A stretch of 64,000 nt of DNA. Origin: Woeseiaceae bacterium (GTDB lineage Bacteria > Pseudomonadota > Gammaproteobacteria > Steroidobacterales > Woeseiaceae). The translations under genes and the position numbers were made by a program. The stretch is from contig JAJFKP010000006.1 in assembly GCA_021773135.1 (NCBI GenBank), positions 101,766-165,765 on the forward strand, written 5' to 3'. Every line of letters starts with the position of its first letter. The stretch's first letter is position 1. The notes beneath the pieces were generated by a model. That model made no database searches. It was not told the origin of the DNA and saw only the letters and a program-made list of their open reading frames with translations. This document shows positions 17,743-25,739 of this stretch, in pieces.

Positions 17743-19359
17743 TCAGGACGGCAACCGGTAATCCGCGAACTGCTTCCGCAATTCAATTTTTTTGATTTTT
17801 CCGGTTGCCGTGTGCGGAATTTCATCAACGAACACGACGTCGTCCGGAATCCACCACTTCGCAATTTTGCCCTCCAGCCAGGCGAGCATGTCATCCCGAC
17901 TCAGCTCCACACCCTCGGCACGAATGATCACCAGCAGTGGTCTTTCCGTCCACTTGGGGTGCGGCACACCAATCACCGCAGCTTCGGCAACGCCATCGTG
18001 GCCGACTGCCGTGTTCTCAACGTCGATCGAACTAATCCACTCACCGCCGGATTTAATGACGTCCTTCGTCCGATCAGTGATTGCCATGTAGCCGTCCGGG
18101 TTTATAGTGGCAACGTCCCCGGTATCGAACCAACCATCGTCAGTATGCGCGTCACTATTGCCCTCAAGCTTGAAATAGCCGCTGCAGATCCAAGGTCCCC
18201 GCACTTGCAGAGCACCGTAAGCAACTCCGTCCCAGGGGAGCTCTACGCCTGCATCGTTGACGATGCGCATTTCCACGCCAAACACACTGCGACCGGCTTT
18301 GGTCTGCATTTGTATGTATTCATCCGGCGTCCAGTTTTCGCTGCCAGACTTGGGCGTACTTGCCGTCCCAAGAGGGCTCATCTCGGTCATTCCCCAGGCC
18401 TGAATCACAGTAACGTCATGTGCATCACGAAATTCGCGAATCATCGCCTCCGGCACTGCGGCACCGCCAATGACGGTTCGTTGCAGGTGATTTAATTTCT
18501 GGCCGGTGTCTCTCGCATATTGCAGCAAAGCGAGCCATACGGTTGGCACGCCCAGTGCTAAAGTGACCTGCTCCTGCTCCAATAGATTGTATAGCGTCTC
18601 CCCGTCACCCATTTTCGGTCCCGGGAATACGAGCTTGCTGCCCACCATCACTGCGCAATAGGGAATGCCCCAGGCGTTCACATGAAACAGCGGTACGACC
18701 GGTAGTACACAATCTGTGCTTCCGAGATTCAACGTGTCTGGCATGACCTCCGCATAGGCATGCAAAATTGTGGAACGGTGGTCGTAAAGAACACCCTTGG
18801 GATCACCGGTTGTTCCTGACGTGTAGCACAGGGCAGACGCCGTGCGCTCGTCAAACACTGGCCATTCGAACAGGTCACTCTCGCTGCCAATCAATGCTTC
18901 ATACGACACTGCATTCTTGAGGCTCGTTTCCGGCATGTGGGCGTCATCGGTCATGACGACAAATCCCTCGACAGCGGAAATCTGAGCTGCGATCTTTTCA
19001 AGCAGCGGCACGATCAACGGGTCAACAAAAATCCATCGATCCTCGGCATGATTGATAATGAAAATGATCTGTTCCGGAAACAGTCGCGGATTGATCGTGT
19101 GGCAGACAAATCCTGAACCGGCTATAGCGTAGTAACATTCAAGGTGACGGTGATCATTCCAGGCTAGGGTTGCAATGCGATCGCCGCGGCTAAGTCCCAG
19201 TTTAGCGAGCGCGTTCGCAAGTTGCCGGGTGCGACGAAAGCATTCCGCGTACGTGCAGCGATGCAGCGGGTCGTCCGCCTTAATCGAAACTATCTCCCTG
19301 TCCCCGAAATTCCGATCTGCATGCTTCAGGATTGATGAAATCAGAAGCTGGCTCTCCAT
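17743..19359 (-). CDS. Medium/long-chain fatty-acid--CoA ligase (AMP-forming)
   Basis: Activates a carboxylic acid via an acyl-adenylate to the CoA ester. Signature motifs are YTSGTTGDPKGV (P-loop), AWGMTEMSPLG, WFDTGDVATI, DRTKDVIKSGGEWIS and the C-terminal catalytic Lys in TGKIKKIEL. The 538 residues and motif wording resemble the AlkK-like medium-chain ligases. I choose ATG 19359 because AGGGA lies 7 nt upstream; ATG 19374 is five codons earlier. It is the first gene of a three-gene run with the divergent SDR and tesB. Substrate is inferred only. Confidence 0.88.
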   Translation of the reverse strand: MESQLLISSILKHADRNFGDREIVSIKADDPLHRCTYAECFRRTRQLANALAKLGLSRGDRIATLAWNDHRHLECYYAIAGSGFVCHTINPRLFPEQIIFIINHAEDRWIFVDPLIVPLLEKIAAQISAVEGFVVMTDDAHMPETSLKNAVSYEALIGSESDLFEWPVFDERTASALCYTSGTTGDPKGVLYDHRSTILHAYAEVMPDTLNLGSTDCVLPVVPLFHVNAWGIPYCAVMVGSKLVFPGPKMGDGETLYNLLEQEQVTLALGVPTVWLALLQYARDTGQKLNHLQRTVIGGAAVPEAMIREFRDAHDVTVIQAWGMTEMSPLGTASTPKSGSENWTPDEYIQMQTKAGRSVFGVEMRIVNDAGVELPWDGVAYGALQVRGPWICSGYFKLEGNSDAHTDDGWFDTGDVATINPDGYMAITDRTKDVIKSGGEWISSIDVENTAVGHDGVAEAAVIGVPHPKWTERPLLVIIRAEGVELSRDDMLAWLEGKIAKWWIPDDVVFVDEIPHTATGKIKKIELRKQFADYRLPS

Positions 19360-19472
19360 TATCAATCCCTGCATCGGCGACCTCGCGCTATTTTACTTAA
19401 TGTGGCTGACTGGCAATTTACCAGATCCAGTGCTGCTGTCAGCAACAATCTGTTCTTTCTCAAGGCATACCG

Positions 19473-19643
19473 CTAACGCCCTGGTCCGAGCAGGTACCAG
19501 GCAATGACTCCGAGTATCGGCAAGAGTATGACGACGGCAATCCAGATCGCTTTCCTGCCATCGCTGGACGAACTATTTAAGATCTTTAATACCGCGTAGA
19601 CATCCGCGATCAGTACGAGTATTCCGATAACGCCGACTTCCAT
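19473..19643 (-). CDS. Small PLDc_N-domain membrane protein
   Basis: A 56-residue protein with two hydrophobic helices (VGVIGILVLIADVYAVLKI and IWIAVVILLPILGVIAWYLLG) separated by a short polar loop. The second helix pattern LPILGVIAWYLLGP matches the PLD-nuclease N-terminal (PLDc_N) domain found alone in many small inner-membrane proteins. I use ATG 19643 (GGGGGGT upstream); a TTG at 19655 would add four residues. Function is unknown. A 14-bp tandem repeat lies 40 nt upstream of its start. Confidence 0.75.
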   Translation of the reverse strand: MEVGVIGILVLIADVYAVLKILNSSSSDGRKAIWIAVVILLPILGVIAWYLLGPGR

Positions 19644-19680
19644 CAGACCCCCCAATTGCAGGCAACTACCTGCCGATTAT

Positions 19681-19778
19681 TTCTGGCCAATTTTTCTTGG
19701 CCTATTTTTCTTGGCTTAATGTTCTTAGCTTATTCTTCGTGGCCTATGCTTGTTGGTTTAGTCTTCTTGGACTGTTCT
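19681..19778. repeat. 14-bp tandem repeat, about seven copies
   Basis: Seven imperfect copies of TTTCTTGGCCTATT run head to tail. The GG core recurs at 19685, 19699, 19713, 19727 (as AG), 19741, 19755 and 19769, exactly 14 bp apart. The array is much richer in T than its surroundings and lies in the upstream region of the small PLDc_N gene. Confidence 0.8.
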
Positions 19779-20140
19779 TATGTTGTGCAGACGATCGCGC
19801 AGTCCTTTTTGACCATCCTTGCAGATACTATTGCCGTAGTGACGCAATAGCAAAAACAGAAAAAAATATAAGCAAAACAACAAGATGCACGCCAGCTAGA
19901 GTCTCGCCGCGGAATTGACTGTTGTATCGCCCGGGGTGAAGCAGAGAACGCATTGCCGCTTAAGAGAACGTTTCGCTAACGACCGCTTCACGATGCGCTG
20001 ATAATTTCAGCCGGCCTGGCGTCGATAGCATTGCGAAACCGGGCCCCTGGCCGACACGCTCGTCACAGTCGACCGCTCGATAATGAAAAGGAACTGGAGT
20101 TGTCGTTAATCGAAGCGACCGAGCGGGCAATCGCTGCGCC
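19779..20140. other. Non-coding stretch between small membrane gene and maoC-like gene
   Basis: I see no convincing gene here. The first part is A-rich (19850-19885), unlike the GC-rich flanks; the rest has open frames on the minus strand but without start signals or recognisable protein. Together with the 14-bp array it gives about 500 bp without a gene. Confidence 0.5.
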
Positions 20141-20632
20141 TCAGCCGTGATTGACCGCCGGTTCGTCCAGTGATTCCTCGAAAAAGTACATTCCCAGCGT
20201 TTCGGCGACACAGGCAGGTTTCTTTTCTCCCTCCACCTCAACGCGCACTTCGGAGAGCAGGTGTAACGCACCTGCGCGTTTGCGCGCCTGAATGACGGTG
20301 GCGCGACCTCGCACCCGGCTTCCTACTGGCACCATCGTGTAGAAACGAATCTTGTTGCAGCCGAAATTCATAGCCCGGGTCAGGTTGGCTACTTCGACGA
20401 ACTGCCCGGTAAGCGCCGGTATCAGGGCCAGGGTCAGATAGCCATGCGCAATGGTCTTACCGTCCGGCAGTTCGGCTGCGGCCCGCTCACGATCGACATG
20501 AATCCACTGGAAATCGCCGGTCGCCTCGGCAAACTTGTCGATGCGTTCCTGGTCGACCGTCACCCAATTCGAAACCCCTACTTCCTGACCTTCGAGCGCT
20601 TTTGCGTCGTCAATTGACCTGATGATGTGCAA
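20141..20632 (-). CDS. MaoC-family (R)-specific enoyl-CoA hydratase
   Basis: A hotdog-fold hydratase adding water to enoyl-CoA. The hydratase-2 motif is present: ATGDFQWIHVD holds the catalytic Asp and His, followed by IAHGYLTLALIP. The C-terminal part (RGRATVIQARKRAGALHLLSEV) fits the family. The frame is open far upstream, but family members begin near residue 85 of that frame, and a TTG at 20632 has AAGGA 9 nt upstream; that gives 163 residues, the usual size. It may work with the acyl-CoA genes nearby. It is divergent from the MocA-like gene. Confidence 0.85.
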   Translation of the reverse strand: MHIIRSIDDAKALEGQEVGVSNWVTVDQERIDKFAEATGDFQWIHVDRERAAAELPDGKTIAHGYLTLALIPALTGQFVEVANLTRAMNFGCNKIRFYTMVPVGSRVRGRATVIQARKRAGALHLLSEVRVEVEGEKKPACVAETLGMYFFEESLDEPAVNHG

Positions 20633-20870
20633 TTCTCTTGTCCTTCCGGTGCTTATGCTGCAGTGCAAGAAATACATAAAACGCGCCGATAGGGCAAGTT
20701 TTCTGACCAGAATTGCTGCGGCCTCGGTGTGAAAGAATCCTGAAACCCAGCGCTCATGCGGGTGCTGGAACAAACGCTTTGCTGCGGCGTAGCAAATACC
20801 CTGGCTCGGCAGTACCCAGGATGCGGACCTGTCGGGTGTTGATCTTTTTCTACTGACCAATAAAGTGCGC

Positions 20871-21458
20871 ATGATGAATGACGACATGCTCTTTGCACTG
20901 ATCCTCGCTGCGGGAACGGCTAGCCGCTATGGCGCACCGAAACAGCTGGCGACATACGAAGGCCAGGCGCTCGTTGCCCGTGCGGTCCGCCTGGCAGAGT
21001 CAGCCTGTGAATCCAGGACTCTGCTCGTCGTAGGAAGCGAGCACCACGCAGTCACCGCAGCCTGCCAGCCGCAGCGTGGTTTCTTTATCTATAACCCAAA
21101 CTTCGCGGACGGCATCGCCAGCTCAATCCGGAGTGGTATTCGCTGCCTTGAAAACCGGGCAGACGGAATTCTTTTGCTGCTCGCCGACCAACCCTTAATC
21201 GACAGCAGCCATCTTGAGTCGCTCGAAGTGGCCTGGCGCGCTGCGCCGGAGAAAATTGTCGCGAGCGGCTACGCGCGCACGCTGGGACCACCCGCTATTT
21301 TTCCGCGAGCGTATTTCAACGCGTTGCAGTCACTGCGCGGAGATCGTGGGGCGAAATCACTGCTTGAAGCCAATCGCGACCGCCTGAATACCATTGCCTT
21401 TGAGAAAGGCGCCGTCGACGTTGATGTGCCGCAAGATCTGGAACAACTCAGGACCTGA
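20871..21458 (+). CDS. MocA-like molybdenum cofactor nucleotidyltransferase-family protein
   Basis: NTP-transferase-fold protein of the MobA/MocA group. The LILAAGTASRYGAPKQL motif near the N-terminus is the nucleotide-binding signature; LLLADQPLI holds the metal-binding Asp. MocA uses CTP to make molybdopterin cytosine dinucleotide; this is inferred from family and context because the gene ends overlapping moaE of the Moco operon by 11 nt on the opposite strand. GTG 20865 and ATGs at 20871, 20874 and 20886 are all possible starts. An XdhC-family partner is encoded far away at 38.5 kb. Confidence 0.82.
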   Translation: MMNDDMLFALILAAGTASRYGAPKQLATYEGQALVARAVRLAESACESRTLLVVGSEHHAVTAACQPQRGFFIYNPNFADGIASSIRSGIRCLENRADGILLLLADQPLIDSSHLESLEVAWRAAPEKIVASGYARTLGPPAIFPRAYFNALQSLRGDRGAKSLLEANRDRLNTIAFEKGAVDVDVPQDLEQLRT

Positions 21459-21900
21459 TGGCTTGCGGATGTTCACGGCCATGCGTCGCGCATCGTTCGC
21501 AGTTTACCCACCCCGAATGACCCGCAACATAGTGCTCTTTCTTCCAGATCGGTAAGCGAATTTTTACCTGATCAATAATGTAGCGACAGGCAGCAAATGC
21601 CTCGTCACGATGCGCTGACGTTACGCCGACCCAAACCGCACATTCCCCGATCTCCAGCAATCCCGACCGATGCACACATTCCGCGTGCAGTAGCGGGTAC
21701 CTGCTCATCGCCTCGGCTATGATCTTGTCACCCTCGACAACTGCCACCGGTTCATATACCTCGTATTCGAGTCGCAGGACCTCCTGGCCCTCGTTGTGGT
21801 CACGAATCCAGCCCTCGAATCCGACATAGGCGCCTGCTCTGTCGTCGCGCAGTTCGCCGCGCAACGACTCAGGCTGAATCAATTCAGCAGTGATGCGCAA
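21448..21900 (-). CDS. moaE: Molybdopterin synthase catalytic subunit MoaE
   Basis: With MoaD, inserts dithiolene sulfur into cyclic pyranopterin monophosphate. Conserved blocks are GAYVGFEGWIRDHN, YEVYEP, GVTSAHRDEAF and the active-site Lys region KIRLPIWKKEHY. The product is 150 residues from a TTG start at 21900, chosen because GGGAGG lies 6 nt upstream and the start is 2 nt after the moaD stop. The frame is open further upstream but overlaps moaD. Confidence 0.94.
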   Translation of the reverse strand: MRITAELIQPESLRGELRDDRAGAYVGFEGWIRDHNEGQEVLRLEYEVYEPVAVVEGDKIIAEAMSRYPLLHAECVHRSGLLEIGECAVWVGVTSAHRDEAFAACRYIIDQVKIRLPIWKKEHYVAGHSGWVNCERCATHGREHPQAIRS

Positions 21901-21902
21901 CT

Positions 21903-22148
21903 TCAGCCTCCCGCTACCGGTGGAAACAGCAGCACTGTGTCGCCGTCGCCGACAGCAGTATCCCAATCCGCCATTTCGTCGTTGATTGCCACCTTACAGT
22001 GCCCCAACGGTTCCATCGATCCGTGCCGATGCTGTAGCTTGCGGAACACGTCGCCGGCCGTATCGACATCGCAACTGACCTCCTCCGCGTCAATTCCCGC
22101 ATGCTCCCGAAAGCCGGCAAAATACCTTACTGTAATGTTCTTGGTCAT
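21903..22148 (-). CDS. moaD: Molybdopterin synthase sulfur-carrier subunit MoaD
   Basis: Ubiquitin-fold carrier of 81 residues. It begins MTKNITVRYFAGF and ends FPPVAGG, with the Gly-Gly tail that is adenylated and thiocarboxylated. ATG 22148 overlaps the mobA stop (ATGA), implying coupling. It lies directly before moaE, its partner subunit. Confidence 0.94.
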   Translation of the reverse strand: MTKNITVRYFAGFREHAGIDAEEVSCDVDTAGDVFRKLQHRHGSMEPLGHCKVAINDEMADWDTAVGDGDTVLLFPPVAGG

Positions 22149-22738
22149 AGCGTTTGTTCGATACCGGTTCCGGCCAGATCCTCCGGCGAATTGATGTTGT
22201 GCAACGCGCCGGGATTGGGTTGCGTCAGCAATTGGGTCGGTGAGTTTATCAAAATCTTGCGTGGACACTTGAAACCATCGGCAACAAACCTGTCGATGAT
22301 CGGGCGCGCTGTCGGTCGATAGATCGCACACAATGGTTCGGGCAAGTCATCATGCACGCTGCGGTAGGCGGTAGCCGGGCAATCACCTGACGCGTGAGTC
22401 AGCAAATGCGTAATCGTCAAGTCATCGATCGCCGGCAAATCACAGGCCAATACCAGCCAGCACACTGCAGGATTCATATCCATCGCCGACAAAATCCCGG
22501 CGAGAGGACCCAGGTCATCGTATGCATCAACGATTTTTTCGAAGCCCTGCCGCACCGGATCATCCTGCTGTCCGGCACTGGTCGAAATAAAGGTTCTCTC
22601 GGTATGAGCCTGTAATAGTTTAACCGCCCGACTCAGCTGCGACTCGCCGTTCTGCGTCAGCGATGCCTTGTCGGCACCCATCCGGCGACTTTTCCCGCCA
22701 GCCAGTACCAGTCCCCAAACAGATTCATTCACGGTCAC
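22145..22738 (-). CDS. mobA: Molybdenum cofactor guanylyltransferase MobA
   Basis: Attaches GMP to Mo-molybdopterin. The nucleotide-binding signature LVLAGGKSRRMGADKASL is at the N-terminus, followed by GPLAGILSAM and VLACDLPAI with the metal-binding Asp. The product is 197 residues. The GTG start at 22738 lies inside the 3' end of moaC (14-nt overlap) and the stop overlaps moaD by 4 nt. Having mobA inside the moa operon, between moaC and moaD, is a compact arrangement. Confidence 0.93.
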   Translation of the reverse strand: MTVNESVWGLVLAGGKSRRMGADKASLTQNGESQLSRAVKLLQAHTERTFISTSAGQQDDPVRQGFEKIVDAYDDLGPLAGILSAMDMNPAVCWLVLACDLPAIDDLTITHLLTHASGDCPATAYRSVHDDLPEPLCAIYRPTARPIIDRFVADGFKCPRKILINSPTQLLTQPNPGALHNINSPEDLAGTGIEQTL

Positions 22739-23207
22739 GGTGAAAGTCCTTCTTGCCGCCGGATTTAGATATCAGGCGAGTGTCCCGTACCACAATTTCA
22801 TGCGACAGCGCCTTGCACATGTCGTATACCGTTAACGCGGCAATGCTGGCACCGGTCAGCGCTTCCATTTCAACACCGGTGCGATGATGCACTTTGCAAC
22901 GGCAATCGATGACCGCCTGCGATTCCTGATTCAGCTCGATCGATATCTTGCAGTTGTCCAGAGCGAGTGGATGACAAAAAGGGATAAGTTCATGCGTTCG
23001 TTTCGCGGCCATAACACCGGCGATGATCGCGGTGGCAAATACCGGCCCTTTCGCGGTATCAATATCGCCGCCTGCAAAACGGTTCGCGACAGCTGCCGGG
23101 AACTCAACAATTGCCCGTGCGTGCGCCTGCCGAACAGTCGGCTTTTTAGCGCTGACGTCAACCATAGTCGGTCGGTTTTTCTTGTCAATGTGGCTAAGGT
23201 TGCTCAT
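22725..23207 (-). CDS. moaC: Cyclic pyranopterin monophosphate synthase MoaC
   Basis: Second step of Moco synthesis: converts the MoaA product to cPMP. The 160 residues begin with the family pattern SHIDKKNRPTMVDVSAK; the active-site regions are THELIPFCHPL and GVEMEALTGASIAALTVYDMCKA. It starts 6 nt after the moaA stop with AGGCAG upstream. The last 14 nt overlap mobA. Confidence 0.95.
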   Translation of the reverse strand: MSNLSHIDKKNRPTMVDVSAKKPTVRQAHARAIVEFPAAVANRFAGGDIDTAKGPVFATAIIAGVMAAKRTHELIPFCHPLALDNCKISIELNQESQAVIDCRCKVHHRTGVEMEALTGASIAALTVYDMCKALSHEIVVRDTRLISKSGGKKDFHRDRE

Positions 23208-23213
23208 CTCTGC

Positions 23214-24266
23214 CTAACCGCCCATGCGGTACATTTCTACTTTGTTGATCAGCGGTTTTTCTGTCGACGCTGGTGCCCTGATTTCGCTGTAACGATCCGC
23301 GCGACGCCGCCATACATTGGATATGAGCGCAGCGATTTCAGCATCACTTGCGCCGCTGCGTAGCGGTCCGGCCAAGTCTGTGCCATCCGTTGCAAACAGG
23401 CAGGTATAAAGTGTCCCGTCCGCAGACAGCCGTGCCCGACTGCATGCACCGCAAAACGGATCCGTTACCGAGGATATGAATCCGAGTTCGCCCTTGCCAT
23501 CGAGAAATTGATAGCGGCTTGCGACCTCGCCTGCATAGTTCCTGTCGACGGCTCTTACGGGCCAGCGCGCATTGACCATTTCCAGAATATCTTTCGACGG
23601 TACAACCTGCTCCATAGACCAGCTATTACGGCTGCCGACATCCATAAATTCGATAAATCGAACGATATGACCGGTACCCCGGAAATGTTCCAGCGTATCC
23701 AGCAACGTATGTTCATTGACACCGCGCTGTACAACGACATTGATTTTTATAGGCGCCAAGCCGGCTTTTTCCGCGGCCTCGATGCCTTCCAGCACTTTCC
23801 GGATGACGCCGCGATTGCCGCTCATCGCCGCAAACACCTTTTCGTCCAGGCTGTCCAGACTGATAGTAACCCGATGCAGCCCGGCATCTGCGAGCGCGCG
23901 CGCGACCGGTGCCAGCAGGACACCGTTTGTGGTCAACGCAAGATCATCGACGCCTTTCAGTTTAGCGAGGCTGGCGACGAGACTCGCGACCTTCTTATCG
24001 AGCAAGGGCTCGCCGCCGGTGATGCGAAGTTTGCTGACACCCAGTTCTACTGCAATTGTTGCGATCCGCAGAATCTCGGCATGGTTCAACCGGGCAGAGC
24101 GGGTCAGAAACTGGTAGTCGTCGGTGTACTGAGCCTCGGGCATGCAATAGGGGCAGCGAAAGTTACATCGATCCAGCAGCGAAATGCGCAGGTCTTGCAG
24201 CGGTCGACCCAGGGTATCGGTGGCAGAGGCCATTTTTGCGGGTCCGTTTGACAACTTATTACTCAT
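23214..24266 (-). CDS. moaA: GTP 3',8-cyclase MoaA
   Basis: Radical SAM enzyme starting Moco synthesis from GTP. The SAM cluster motif is C-x3-C-x2-C in RCNFRCPYCMP (about residue 33); the C-terminal cluster ligands are FCGACSRARL and the Cys in LYTCLF; the chain ends in Gly-Gly (YRMGG), needed for activity in MoaA. The product is 350 residues. ATG 24266 is used; ATG 24233 (MASATDTL) is possible. The 259-bp gap to the divergent acyl-CoA dehydrogenase contains a 13-bp palindrome ATAACC-A-GGTTAT (24317-24329) but no Moco riboswitch that I can recognise. Confidence 0.95.
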   Translation of the reverse strand: MSNKLSNGPAKMASATDTLGRPLQDLRISLLDRCNFRCPYCMPEAQYTDDYQFLTRSARLNHAEILRIATIAVELGVSKLRITGGEPLLDKKVASLVASLAKLKGVDDLALTTNGVLLAPVARALADAGLHRVTISLDSLDEKVFAAMSGNRGVIRKVLEGIEAAEKAGLAPIKINVVVQRGVNEHTLLDTLEHFRGTGHIVRFIEFMDVGSRNSWSMEQVVPSKDILEMVNARWPVRAVDRNYAGEVASRYQFLDGKGELGFISSVTDPFCGACSRARLSADGTLYTCLFATDGTDLAGPLRSGASDAEIAALISNVWRRRADRYSEIRAPASTEKPLINKVEMYRMGG

Positions 24267-24525
24267 GAGTGAATTCTGCCCGATTACGGTGCCGCTGTAA
24301 GCACCCTGCGGGGTCGATAACCAGGTTATTAGGGCACGATTGGGCCACGATAGTTCATTGTGCGCGCTGTATGTGGTCGATATACTGCTGCGTCACGCCC
24401 GACTGTGAGCCCTCAGCCGGGAAGCGATCCACTCAGAATTCCGGCACAAATCGCGGCGCAAGCGATCTTTCGTATCTTTCTCTGCCGGGCGCGGACGCCA
24501 CTCTTCTGGACACGCAGTACACAAC

Positions 24526-25728
24526 ATGAATATAGATTTGACCAAAGAAGAACTCGCTTTTCGCGACGAAGTCAGGGAGTTTCTTGCGACAGACTATCCG
24601 CAAGACATCCGCAGAAAACAGGATGAGGCCATTGAATTAAGCCGCGATGACATGATTCGCTGGCAAAAAACGCTCTACCGGCGCGGCTGGTTTGCGGTCA
24701 ACTGGCCGGTTGAATACGGTGGCACCGGCTGGACCGCCGTACAGAAGTATATTTTTGCCAATGAACTCGCTGCCGCAAATACGCCGGCCGTCATCCCATT
24801 CGGCGTCAAGATGGTCGCCCCCATTATCTACACTTTCGGCAGCGACGAGCAGAAGCAGCGTTTCCTGCCAGATATTCTGGACAGCACCACATGGTGGTGT
24901 CAGGGATATTCGGAACCTGGATCCGGTTCTGACCTCGCGTCGCTGAAGACGCGGGCCGATCGCGATGGAAACCACTATGTGGTCAATGGCACCAAGACCT
25001 GGACCACACTGGGACAGTATGCCGACTGGATTTTTTGCCTGGTACGCACCAGCTCCGACGTTGCCAGGAGACAAGAAGGCATCAGCTTCATTCTCATCGA
25101 CATGCAGACAAAGGGTGTCACAGTAAATCCCATTATTACGATCGAGGGCGATCACGAAGTTAATGAAGTGCACTTTGATAATGTCAGGGTACCTGTGGAG
25201 AATCTTGTGGGCGAGGAAGGCAAGGGATGGACCTACGGAAAAGTACTTTTGCAGCATGAAAGGACCAATATTGCGGGGGTCGCGAATTCTCAATATCGAC
25301 TCAGAAAGCTTAAGCAATCCGCAGCCGAACCGATGCGCGGAACGAAAGCGTTGCTCGACAATGATGCTTTTCGTCGCAAGATTGCAAGACTCGAGATTGA
25401 GTTAAAGGCACTTGAGTACACCGAGCTGCGTACGCTCGCATCTGTGCAAGTCGGCCAGTCGCCCGGGCCTGAATCTTCGTTCCTTAAGATCCGGGGCACG
25501 GAGCTGCAGCAGGCGATGGATGCGTTGCTGGTTGAGGCGGCGGGATACTACGCCCTCCCCTATGTGCCAGCGCAATACGAACTCGATTTTCCTGAGGGGG
25601 AAAGAATTGGTCGCGGCACGGAAACGATTTCGTCACTTCGATATTTCAACAATCGCAAGGCATCAATCTACGGTGGGTCGAACGAGATTCAGAAGAATAT
25701 TATTGCCAAGCACGTGTTGGGACTGTAG
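24526..25728 (+). CDS. Acyl-CoA dehydrogenase, large-subunit type
   Basis: FAD-dependent alpha,beta-dehydrogenation of an acyl-CoA. The 400 residues carry the ACAD order: N-terminal helices, the FAD-binding GYSEPGSGSDLASL, WTTLGQYADW, and a C-terminal IYGGSNEIQKNII. The medium-chain-type catalytic Glu position in 'YEGT' is Gly here. Glu near residue 245 in QHERTNIAG sits where isovaleryl-CoA-dehydrogenase-type enzymes keep their base. It closely resembles the large subunits annotated as pimeloyl-CoA dehydrogenase, and the paired gene follows 11 nt later, so a heteromeric enzyme is likely. The start at 24526 lacks a strong ribosome site. Confidence 0.9.
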   Translation: MNIDLTKEELAFRDEVREFLATDYPQDIRRKQDEAIELSRDDMIRWQKTLYRRGWFAVNWPVEYGGTGWTAVQKYIFANELAAANTPAVIPFGVKMVAPIIYTFGSDEQKQRFLPDILDSTTWWCQGYSEPGSGSDLASLKTRADRDGNHYVVNGTKTWTTLGQYADWIFCLVRTSSDVARRQEGISFILIDMQTKGVTVNPIITIEGDHEVNEVHFDNVRVPVENLVGEEGKGWTYGKVLLQHERTNIAGVANSQYRLRKLKQSAAEPMRGTKALLDNDAFRRKIARLEIELKALEYTELRTLASVQVGQSPGPESSFLKIRGTELQQAMDALLVEAAGYYALPYVPAQYELDFPEGERIGRGTETISSLRYFNNRKASIYGGSNEIQKNIIAKHVLGL

Positions 25729-25739
25729 GGGTCGGCGCA

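Noticed and set aside
19656..19850. Plus-strand 64-residue hydrophobic ORF
   Set aside because: It is the translation of the 14-bp tandem repeat; no ribosome site and no recognisable family.
24267..24525. Molybdenum-cofactor riboswitch upstream of moaA
   Set aside because: I could not match the conserved stem layout; only a 13-bp palindrome is visible.
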